A stretch of DNA of 8,929 nucleotides. It comes from Methanomassiliicoccus sp. Lineage in GTDB: Archaea > Thermoplasmatota > Thermoplasmata > Methanomassiliicoccales > JACIVX01. A program made the translations under genes and the position numbers. Location of the stretch: NCBI GenBank assembly GCA_020725985.1, contig DYTM01000001.1, positions 1 to 8,929 on the forward strand. The letters run 5' to 3'. Numbering within the stretch: position 1 is the first letter of the stretch; every line of letters begins with the position of its first letter. Positions 1 to 5,663 of the stretch are shown in pieces. A model generated the notes under the pieces. It was not told the DNA's origin. It did not search any database and saw nothing but the letters and a program-made list of their open reading frames with translations.

Positions 1-228
1 GAATCCGTAACGGTTGGCTTCGACCTCGGGAAGGACTCGATAGATTGCACGGTCGAGGTAGCGGCTCACTATAAGACGGGGGTTGAGATGGAGGCTCTCG
101 CCGGGGTGTCGATCGGCCTCCTGACCATTTGGGACATGGTCAAGTATCTTGAGAAGGATGAGAAGGGTCAGTATCCCTTCACTCGCATTCATGACATCAG
201 GGTGATCTCGAAGGAGAAGGAGGGATGA
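1..228 (+). CDS. moaC: MoaC, cyclic pyranopterin monophosphate synthase (3' end only)
   Basis: The last 75 codons of moaC in frame 1; the 5' end lies before the window. MoaC acts in the cytoplasm in the first stage of molybdenum cofactor synthesis, converting the 3',8-cyclo-dihydro-GTP made by MoaA into cyclic pyranopterin monophosphate. Visible family motifs are KTGVEMEAL (residues 26-34 of the fragment), with the two conserved glutamates, and LLTIWDMVK (41-49), whose Asp and Lys match the catalytic Asp128 and Lys131 of E. coli MoaC. The end, with [11 protein letters not shown], is the compact form I expect in archaeal MoaC; it lacks the SGGKSG-type tail of bacterial proteins. The stop is TGA, and moaB begins 1 nt later, so the two are almost certainly co-transcribed. 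The identification is secure; the missing N-terminus cannot be judged. Confidence 0.93.
   Translation, partial: ESVTVGFDLGKDSIDCTVEVAAHYKTGVEMEALAGVSIGLLTIWDMVKYLEKDEKGQYPFTRIHDIRVISKEKEG
219..223 (+). promoter_or_regulatory. Shine-Dalgarno GGAGG of moaB
   Basis: GGAGG lies within the last codons of moaC, 6 nt before the ATG at 230. It supports that start over the internal ATG at 248. Confidence 0.6.
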
Positions 229-229
229 G

Positions 230-733
230 ATGGGTCACGAGGAGCATATGAGGCACGCCGCATCGGAGGTCCATTGCGTCGTCATAACCGTGAGCGATAC
301 GAGGACGAAGGAGACGGACGAGTCCGGACTCATCATGATGGAGATGCTCAGGGCCGCGGGGCACAGGATATCGAGCTACGAGATAGTCCGGGACGATGTC
401 GCGGAGATCAGGAGCGCGATCACCGCCGCTCTGGAAAGTGACGAGGTCAGGGTGATCATCACCAACGGAGGAACGGGGTTGTCCAAGAGGGATGTCACCG
501 TCGAGGCAGTCTCTCCCTTCCTGGAGAAGAGGATTGATGGCTTCGGGGAGATGTTCAGGAGCCTGAGCTACCAGGAGATAGGGAGCGCGGCGGTGATGAG
601 CAGGGCGATCGGAGGGGTCGCGTTCGGGAAGATCATTCTCTGCCTTCCGGGATCCCCCGGGGCGGTCAGGCTTGCTCTTGACAAGATCATTCTTCTCCAG
701 ATTGGCCACATGGTGTGGGAGGTGGGGAGGTGA
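230..733 (+). CDS. moaB: MoaB/MogA-family molybdopterin adenylyltransferase
   Basis: A 167-residue cytoplasmic protein of the MoaB/MogA family, which activates molybdopterin with ATP to give adenylyl-molybdopterin, the substrate for metal insertion by MoeA. Motifs in order: VSDTR (21-25) on the first strand; the molybdopterin-binding stretch NGGTGLSKRDVT (79-90) with its conserved Asp88; GFGEMFR (104-110) followed by SLSYQEIG (111-118), as in MoaB proteins; and the C-terminal CLPGSPGAVRLAL (138-150). Length is normal for MoaB. The ATG at 230 is preferred because of the GGAGG 6 nt upstream; an ATG at 248 would still keep the whole fold. The gene sits 1 nt after moaC, and its TGA overlaps the GTG start of moeA by 4 nt, so translation is probably coupled. 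MoaB and MogA are hard to tell apart by sequence alone. Confidence 0.93.
   Translation: MGHEEHMRHAASEVHCVVITVSDTRTKETDESGLIMMEMLRAAGHRISSYEIVRDDVAEIRSAITAALESDEVRVIITNGGTGLSKRDVTVEAVSPFLEKRIDGFGEMFRSLSYQEIGSAAVMSRAIGGVAFGKIILCLPGSPGAVRLALDKIILLQIGHMVWEVGR
718..724 (+). promoter_or_regulatory. Shine-Dalgarno GGAGGTG that decides the moeA start
   Basis: GGAGGTG lies in the last codons of moaB, 5 nt before the GTG at 730. It is a near-perfect complement to the 3' end of archaeal 16S rRNA. It marks GTG 730 as the moeA start; the only other candidate, ATG 799, has just a weak AAGG 3-4 nt before it. This matters because the frame opened at 730 meets a TAG at 769. Confidence 0.72.
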
Positions 734-1935
734 AACCCCTCGCCTCCCTGATCCCCCTCGAGGAGGCGTAGACTCTCGTCGACAGGCATGTAAGGCCAAT
801 GGGGAGGACTGGAATCGCCCCGCTTCCTTTGCTCTTGTCGAGGGTACTGGCGAAGGACATCGTCTCCCGGATTGATGTTCCACCCTACGACCGCTCGGCG
901 ATGGACGGATACGCGGTGAGGGCCGAGGATACCTTCAAGGCAGGGAAGTTCGAACCGGTCGAGCTGGACTGCGTCGGCGTCGTGAACGCAGGCGACGTCC
1001 CTCGGATGAAGATCGGAAAGGAGGAGTGCGTGCAGATATCGACGGGCGCGATGATCCCTGGTGGCGCGGACGCGGTGGTCATGGTAGAGAACACCGAGCG
1101 CTCCGGGAAGAGGATTCAGGTATACCGATCAGTTCCGCCTGGCTCCAACCTGTCGAAGCAGGGGGAGGACATCAGGGAGGGGGCAGTCGTTCTCATGAAG
1201 GGCGACCTCCTGACGCCCTCGAAGGTGGGGGTCCTGGCGGCGCTCGGCCTGACCAAGGCGGAGGTTTTCGCGATGCCCGAGGTCCATGTGATTCCCACGG
1301 GCAACGAGGTGGCAGAGGTCGGAAGGGAGCTGAGGAAGGGCCAGGTCTACGACATCAACTCCCACACCCTCGCATCGATCCTGCGGGAGAGCGGCTGTGT
1401 CCCGATCACACATCCGGTGGTCGAGGACACCCGGGAGGCCCTCGCGGACGTTCTCGGGAAGATGGAGGGCGCGGACATGATTGTCCTTTCCGGCGGAAGC
1501 TCCGCCGGGGAGAGGGACGTTCTCGAGCAGGTTATTTCCAGCATGGGCAAGGTCATCTTCCGCGGAGGGCAGATCAAGCCCGGGAAGCCCACGATTTTCG
1601 GGACACTAGGCTCCACTCCGATCTTCGGCATGCCAGGGTATCCGACAGCCTGCCTCACAAACGGCTACATCTTCCTCCTTCCCGCGGCGCGGAAGATGGC
1701 GAGGCTCCCGCCGAAGAGGGACGTTGTGGGGTCCTTTCCCCTTGCAAAGAAGTACGCCGCCACGCTCGGAAGGCATCAGTTCCTCACCGTCCGCGTCGAG
1801 AACGGCGAGGCTCATCCGGTCTTCAAGGAATCGGGAGCGATCACCAGCATCGCTCACGCCGATGGCTGGATCGAAATCCCGCCGAACGTCGACATCGTCG
1901 AGAAGGGGACGATGGTCGAGGTGCACTTCTTCTGA
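730..1935 (+). CDS. moeA: MoeA, molybdopterin molybdenumtransferase, with an in-frame TAG at codon 14
   Basis: MoeA inserts molybdate (or tungstate) into adenylyl-molybdopterin made by the MoaB/MogA step. From GTG 730 the frame has 401 codons before the TGA, a normal MoeA length. Residues before the TAG (KPLASLIPLEEA) and after it (TLVDRHVRPMGRTG) together form the usual MoeA N-terminal helix, so the frame is continuous and only codon 14 is abnormal. Later motifs: PPYDRSAMDGYAVR (51-64), STGAMIPGGADAVV (104-117), SGGSSAGERD (254-263), PGKP (284-287), GMPGYP (300-305) and the C-terminal beta domain ending EVHFF. The start overlaps the moaB stop (GTGA) behind a strong Shine-Dalgarno. If TAG is read as stop, only a 13-residue peptide plus a possible restart at ATG 799 (378 residues, lacking the first helix) would result. 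The rest of the gene shows no decay. Confidence 0.88.
769..771 (+). other. In-frame amber (TAG) codon inside moeA
   Basis: Counting codons from GTG 730, TAG is codon 14, between GCG (Ala13) and ACT (Thr15), with homologous MoeA sequence on both sides in the same frame. In MoeA proteins I know, this helix position usually carries an ordinary residue such as Leu or Arg; TTG, CAG, AAG or GAG would each be one substitution away. Some archaea decode TAG as pyrrolysine. No pyl genes are visible in this window. Confidence 0.9.
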
Positions 1936-1944
1936 TCCTAGAAG

Positions 1945-2373
1945 CTACTCGAGCTCTACCTCGACGAGCTTGTGTCCCTCGGAGCACTCTATGTCCCCGA
2001 CGATCTTGGCGATCTTGGACTTCGAGCTTCTTTCCAGGCCAATCGGATGGCAGAGCCTATACCGTTCGCAGCCTAGGTTCCGGCATCTGATCTCCTCGAT
2101 CGTTATCACGGAACCTTCCATCGCATGCTTCTGTCCGACGGCGCAGTGAATGGGGACCTTCTCAACTTCCACAACCCTGATCCCGTCCTCATGAATCCTG
2201 CACTCGTGGCGTACGTCCCTGATGCTCTTTATTCGATAGAATCCCCCGGCGTCCAGGTTGAAGCACACCGCCTTCAGACGGCATTCCCTGCAATCGGTCA
2301 GCGGTCCGCGGTAGACGAAGACCTCTCCTTCCCTCGCCTGACGTTCTCCGATTAGCGTGACTGTCACCATCAT
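1945..2373 (-). CDS. UPF0179 family cysteine-rich archaeal protein
   Basis: A 142-residue soluble protein matching the archaeal UPF0179 family, starting with the typical VTVTLIGERQAREGEVFVY. Function is not established. Nine cysteines fall into two similar groups: Cys28, Cys31, Cys37 and Cys58, then Cys97, Cys102, Cys108 and Cys130, with Cys77 between them. Two four-cysteine sites suggest zinc or iron-sulfur binding; this is inference. IHEDGIRVVEVE (60-71) is another conserved-looking block. The start may be ATG 2373 or ATG 2370; AGGTGG lies 1 nt and 4 nt before them respectively, and GGGAG lies 7 nt before 2373. It follows egsA after a 17-nt gap on the same strand, so the pair is probably one operon. 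It ends in TAG, the only gene here to do so, and converges on moeA with a 9-nt gap. Confidence 0.87.
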   Translation of the reverse strand: MMVTVTLIGERQAREGEVFVYRGPLTDCRECRLKAVCFNLDAGGFYRIKSIRDVRHECRIHEDGIRVVEVEKVPIHCAVGQKHAMEGSVITIEEIRCRNLGCERYRLCHPIGLERSSKSKIAKIVGDIECSEGHKLVEVELE

Positions 2374-2385
2374 TCCACCTCTCCC
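2374..2385 (-). promoter_or_regulatory. Shine-Dalgarno region of the UPF0179 gene
   Basis: Reading the minus strand, GGGAG (2385-2381) and AGGTGG (2380-2375) lie in the 17-nt gap after the egsA stop. GGGAG fits ATG 2373 and AGGTGG fits ATG 2370, so the choice between these neighbouring starts stays open. Confidence 0.55.
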
Positions 2386-2390
2386 TTCTT

Positions 2391-3458
2391 TCAGATCACT
2401 TTCGTTATCGTCGCCAGCCTTTCGGCTGCATCATGGGTCAATCCTGAGTTGCCGAGTATAGTGAACCGGTCCCGCCGGATCTTGTGCGCCGTCACGAGCG
2501 CCTCTATCACCTGCTCTCGGGTGACGCCTAGCTCCGAGGCGCTCGTCGGGGCCATGATCCGTCCCAAGGCGGTCCGGATCTTCATCCAATCGCCGCCGTG
2601 AAGATACATCATCATGATGCACCCTACGCCGCACTGCTCTCCGTGGAGGGCCTTTCCCGGGGCGATCTTGTTCAATGCATGGGAAAACATATGCTCCGAA
2701 CCGCTTGTGGGCCGGGAGCTGCCGGCCACGCTCATCGATATCCCCGAGATGATGATGGGCCTGATGGCGATCCACACGCTCTCCTCGAGATTCGGCCGAA
2801 TGAGATCCGCGTTGCTGATCAAGGTCTCGGCGGTGTAGTTGGCCAGCGCGAAGGCGGAACTGCTGAACTCCTCGTTCCTGAGCCTCCTGGCGAATTCCCA
2901 GTCCATCAGGGCAGTCGAGTTCGAGATGACGTCCGCGCAACCAGCCGCCAGGAGCCTGTAGGGCGCCTTGACTATGACGCTTGTGTCCGCCACCACTCCG
3001 AGGGGGACCTTGGCGTCCATGGAGGTCAGCCCCGTCTTGTTTCTGATCGAGGCCCTCCCGGATGCGATGCCGTCGTGCGCTGCGGATGTGGGAACACTGA
3101 TGAAAGTGAGCTGCAGGTCCTTGGCGGCCATCTTCGCGAGGTCGATCTTGCTTCCGCCCCCTACTCCGAGGAGGAAGGAGGCCTTGACCTCCCTGGCGAC
3201 CGACTCGACCTCCTCAAGGTTATCGCTTGTCGCCTCCCCCACCAGGGAGAACTGGACCTCATATCCATTCTCCTTCAAGTGGTCGGCGACGGTGTTGCCA
3301 GCCATCTTCTTTGTCTTCTCGCCTGCGACGATGAGGGCTGTGCCAGAGAGACCGAAATCCCGGCATACGTCTGGGACCTGGTCAAGCACCCCGTGCCCGA
3401 CGAGCACATGTCTCGGAAAAAGCATAGATCGGGCTTTGGTGAATAGACCCTCATCCAT
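2391..3458 (-). CDS. egsA: sn-glycerol-1-phosphate dehydrogenase (NAD(P)+)
   Basis: A 355-residue cytoplasmic enzyme that reduces dihydroxyacetone phosphate to sn-glycerol-1-phosphate, the backbone of archaeal ether lipids. It belongs to the iron-alcohol dehydrogenase/GldA superfamily. Seen: FPRHVLVGHGV at the N-terminus, nucleotide-binding GVGGGSKIDLAK (98-109), PTSAAHDGIAS (123-133), GCADVISN (173-180), SGSEHMFSHAL (252-262) and LHGEQCGVG (271-279). Asp176, His256 and His272 are the likely zinc ligands by analogy with GldA. The reading frame is open back to TTG 3503, and ATG 3482 is also possible. ATG 3458 is preferred because it gives the usual short lead before FPR, has AGGTG upstream, and sits about 25 bp from a TATA-like box. 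UPF0179 follows after 17 nt; DUF63 is divergent upstream. The stop is TGA. Confidence 0.93.
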   Translation of the reverse strand: MDEGLFTKARSMLFPRHVLVGHGVLDQVPDVCRDFGLSGTALIVAGEKTKKMAGNTVADHLKENGYEVQFSLVGEATSDNLEEVESVAREVKASFLLGVGGGSKIDLAKMAAKDLQLTFISVPTSAAHDGIASGRASIRNKTGLTSMDAKVPLGVVADTSVIVKAPYRLLAAGCADVISNSTALMDWEFARRLRNEEFSSSAFALANYTAETLISNADLIRPNLEESVWIAIRPIIISGISMSVAGSSRPTSGSEHMFSHALNKIAPGKALHGEQCGVGCIMMMYLHGGDWMKIRTALGRIMAPTSASELGVTREQVIEALVTAHKIRRDRFTILGNSGLTHDAAERLATITKVI

Positions 3459-3478
3459 CCAAGCACCTGAACGAACCC

Positions 3479-3487
3479 TCATATAGA
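3479..3487. promoter_or_regulatory. TATA-like element possibly shared by egsA (minus) and the DUF63 gene (plus)
   Basis: TCATATAGA on the plus strand (TCTATATGA on the minus) is centred near 3483. The centre is about 25 bp from ATG 3458 of egsA and about 28 bp from GTG 3511 of the DUF63 gene. Both distances fit an archaeal TATA box driving a leaderless transcript. It is a loose match to the consensus, and AT-richness in a short spacer could produce it by chance. Confidence 0.42.
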
Positions 3488-3510
3488 CCTTTTTCCTTTT
3501 CAATGTATCG

Positions 3511-4683
3511 GTGAAATCCTTCGTACCGATTAGACTGGCCGTTTTTTATAATCAGAGAAAAATACTGATTTGGATATCTGTTCTCCTTACCATTTCGATC
3601 GTTCTCATCCTCGGCTGCCTCCTCCTTCCCGATCTGTTCTGGGACAACTTCCTCTACAAGTACTTCTGGGGACCGGTCGTGGCGGACAAAGAGGGTCGGC
3701 CAGTGGACGGCATCAGCGAGGGGTACAATCCCCTCAGCACGATCATATACGGTGGTCTTCTTGCCCTGGCAATCCTCGCGATGTACAGGGTTGCGAGGAG
3801 GTTTCGGGTGGAGGTCGATTTCCTCTTCATCGCTTCCTGCATTCCCCTTTTCCTCTTCGGGGGCGTCGCAAGGGCGCTCGAGGATGCCGGGCTATTCGAC
3901 GGCTGGGTGCAGTACTTCTTTATCTCCCCGATAATCTATCTTCTCGTCGGGGTCATCTTCTTCGCCGGGGCGGCCACCGGCCTGACCATACGGCGATGGG
4001 GCGCAGAATGGCCGGTTCCCAAACGAACCGCTGTGTTCGCTCTCCTGGTCTTTGTTCTCGAGGCGATCTATCTGATCATCACCTTCTCCGAGCAGATCAT
4101 CCTTTTCCGCCTCCTCATCTCGAGGTGTGTGTCGCTGGCTTCGGCATCAATCTTCTCTGTCGGCGTCCTCCTTCTCCTGATTTCGGCGAGCTATGTCGTC
4201 GCCTTTCTTGGCGACCTCCAATGGCAGCAGCTTCTCGAACAAAAGGGAGCTGGCCTTGCCGATCCGCACATGGAGGAGTTAGTCATCATCCCGCTCATCG
4301 CGTTCGCCCTCACCGCATCCCTCTGGTCTGTCGGTCGCTTTGCAGGGAGGATGAGCCTCGCCCCTTTGAGCGCTCCGGTGAACCTCATTCTCTTCTTCTC
4401 GCATTTCCTGGACGGGGCAGCGACTTATCGTGGAATCGATCTGTATGGATACGGGGAGAAGCACGTTCTGCCGACATTCCTGATTGACGCATTCGGGACT
4501 GCGGCGATCATGCTCCTCCTAAAGCTTCTCCTGGTCCTCGCAATCGTCGCACTCGTCGATGTTCTATTCCGAGAGGAATTGAAGCCTTATCGGAATCTTC
4601 CGAACACCATGAAGTTCGCGATCATATTTCTTGGACTTGCGCCCGGAACGAGGGACGCCCTCAGAATCGCGCTCGGCGTCTGA
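3511..4683 (+). CDS. DUF63 family integral membrane protein
   Basis: A 390-residue polytopic membrane protein of the archaeal DUF63 family; its biochemical role is not known to me. About eight to ten hydrophobic segments are visible, roughly at 18-40, 73-92, 102-118, 133-157, 173-193, 208-232, 255-272, 287-300, 326-350 and 366-378. Family-like motifs: YFWGPVVAD (51-59), EGYNPLSTIIYG (70-81), FGGVARALEDAG (116-127), SHFLDGAATYRG (297-308), GEKHVLPTFLIDAFGT (315-330) and LGLAPGTRDALR (374-385). The conserved His, Asp, Glu and Arg in or next to membrane segments look more like an active or binding site than simple structure. GTG 3511 is the first usable start; the ATG at 3503 is in another frame and stops after three codons. 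No Shine-Dalgarno is seen, which fits a leaderless mRNA. It is divergent from egsA and convergent with the TIM-barrel gene (3-nt gap). Confidence 0.85.
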   Translation: MKSFVPIRLAVFYNQRKILIWISVLLTISIVLILGCLLLPDLFWDNFLYKYFWGPVVADKEGRPVDGISEGYNPLSTIIYGGLLALAILAMYRVARRFRVEVDFLFIASCIPLFLFGGVARALEDAGLFDGWVQYFFISPIIYLLVGVIFFAGAATGLTIRRWGAEWPVPKRTAVFALLVFVLEAIYLIITFSEQIILFRLLISRCVSLASASIFSVGVLLLLISASYVVAFLGDLQWQQLLEQKGAGLADPHMEELVIIPLIAFALTASLWSVGRFAGRMSLAPLSAPVNLILFFSHFLDGAATYRGIDLYGYGEKHVLPTFLIDAFGTAAIMLLLKLLLVLAIVALVDVLFREELKPYRNLPNTMKFAIIFLGLAPGTRDALRIALGV

Positions 4684-4686
4684 ATA

Positions 4687-5481
4687 TCACTTCGGACTCT
4701 CGAGAAGCCTAAGCACCCTTCTCCTCGCCTCCGCGAAGCCGATGCCTCCGTCCCTATGCCCTCCCCAAACCTCCAGGAGCACCGGGATGTCTGGGAGGTT
4801 CCCGAGAAATGAGAAGTCCACCTCGCCTTCCCCGATCTGAACGCCCTCCCTGTTCGGCCTGATCGCGTCAGAAAGGTGGAGGTGCCTGATCGAATCCTCA
4901 ACCTCCTCCAGATACCTCCTCACCGCGAGGTTCCCATCGGAGGCGGTCGAGAGGTAGGCATGGGACACGTCGAGAACGAATCCGTCCACTCGATTCCGCA
5001 CCAGTCCGAATTCCTTCGGCGTCATGATGATGTTGCAGCAAAGGACCCGATCGTCGAGGTGGTAGGACAGTGGCATGTTCTCGATCCATTTCGTTCCTTC
5101 TATCTCTTCGAGGGATCTCGATAGGCTGCCGAGCAGATCCTGATTCCGCCCCCTCCTCTCCGCCAGGACCCCTCCCGGGTGGATGACAGTGCTGATCCCA
5201 TAATTCCCCGCCATGTCCGTTATCTCTGAGATTCTCTTCACACAGGCGCTCCGAAATCCTTCATCTGAACTGGAAAGATCAACGAGTCTTCTCCTTCCTT
5301 GAACGAGAATCAGCTCCGGGGCGTGAACAATCATCTCACCTTCCTCGTCCCCGATGAATCTCTCAAGCGCTCGGGCATCATCTTCGGATCTTACCAGGAG
5401 CTCGATGAAATCCATCTCCAGTGCCCTCATCGAACCCGCATCATCCAGCGTTGCCATGACGCCGACCCTCATTCGCCCCAT
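4687..5481 (-). CDS. TIM-barrel protein, xylose isomerase / AP endonuclease family 2 superfamily
   Basis: A 264-residue soluble protein with the pattern of divalent-metal TIM barrels (endonuclease IV, xylose isomerase, sugar-phosphate epimerases). Likely metal or catalytic residues sit at strand ends: His53 (IVHAPE), His101 (VIHPGG), Glu134 (WIENMP), Asp171 and His174 (LDVSHAYLS), His202 and Asp205 (HLHLSD), and Glu237 (LLEVWGG). The GEGEVDF loop (217-223) is also typical. Substrate is unknown: sugar isomerisation or epimerisation and abasic-site endonuclease are both possible. The start is ATG 5481 or ATG 5472; the latter gives MRVGVM, the more usual first strand. The frame stays open upstream to 5721, but that stretch is proline-rich, has no family resemblance and spans the RNA-like structure, so I exclude it. 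No strong Shine-Dalgarno is seen. The stop is TGA. Confidence 0.82.
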   Translation of the reverse strand: MGRMRVGVMATLDDAGSMRALEMDFIELLVRSEDDARALERFIGDEEGEMIVHAPELILVQGRRRLVDLSSSDEGFRSACVKRISEITDMAGNYGISTVIHPGGVLAERRGRNQDLLGSLSRSLEEIEGTKWIENMPLSYHLDDRVLCCNIIMTPKEFGLVRNRVDGFVLDVSHAYLSTASDGNLAVRRYLEEVEDSIRHLHLSDAIRPNREGVQIGEGEVDFSFLGNLPDIPVLLEVWGGHRDGGIGFAEARRRVLRLLESPK

Positions 5482-5520
5482 ATGAGCGCGGTATCGCTGA
5501 CAGGTCGGATAAGCTTGCTG

Positions 5521-5542
5521 GCTCTTCCCGAACGGGAAGCGC
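5521..5542. repeat. Inverted repeat / hairpin upstream of the TIM-barrel gene
   Basis: CTTCCCG (5524-5530) and CGGGAAG (5533-5539) are perfect complements separated by AA, extended by a GC/GC pair after one mismatch (5521-5522 with 5541-5542). The hairpin lies 40-60 bp before ATG 5481 on the minus strand. It could be an operator or a stem in the 5' leader; nothing distinguishes these. Confidence 0.5.
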
Positions 5543-5563
5543 GGAACGGAAGGGGGAGGTGGG

Positions 5564-5663
5564 AAAAAACTAGGAGGAGTCCCGGAAGGTCCCGGTAGCA
5601 AGGTATGACAACACATACTACTCAGGAGGAGAATTGGGGGTGAACCTTTCCGGGCTCTCCTAG
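5564..5663 (-). ncRNA. Candidate structured RNA or leader: long stem-loop followed by a U6 tract
   Basis: Read on the minus strand, the 5' arm (5663-5645, CTAGGAGAG then CCCGGAAAGG) pairs with the 3' arm (5589-5570, CCTTCCGGG then CTCCTCCTAG). This gives about 18 base pairs with three single-nucleotide bulges. The stem is followed immediately by six Ts (5569-5564), the shape of an intrinsic terminator. The 55-nt loop holds a second hairpin, GTAGTATG (5621-5614) with CATAC (5607-5603) and TAC (5597-5595). The loop also carries TTCTCCTCCTGAG (5633-5621), a near-copy of the 3' arm that could compete for the 5' arm. A CATATG at 5686-5691 is about 25 bp upstream of the stem and could be a TATA-like box. 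It may be a stand-alone small RNA, an attenuating leader of the TIM-barrel gene, or a terminator. I recognise no known RNA family. Confidence 0.42.

Noticed and set aside
1026..2090. 354-codon plus-strand open frame over moeA
   Set aside because: It is out of frame with moeA, has Arg/Gly-rich low-complexity composition typical of a high-GC shadow frame, and no recognisable domain.
2598..3446. 282-codon plus-strand open frame opposite egsA
   Set aside because: It lies wholly antisense to a well-supported egsA and shows no family motifs.
3456..3503. TTG 3503 or ATG 3482 as the egsA start
   Set aside because: They would add 15 or 8 residues not typical of the family, and ATG 3482 falls inside the TATA-like element; ATG 3458 fits better, though 3482 is not excluded.
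5564..5663. Small transposable element (MITE) with terminal inverted repeats
   Set aside because: The arms begin and end in CTAG, but there is no target-site duplication in the flanks, and the six Ts directly after one arm fit a terminator better.
5638..5663. Mini-ORF GTG...TAG (7 codons) after GGAGGAG on the plus strand
   Set aside because: It is far too short to judge, and its sequence is explained by the stem arms.
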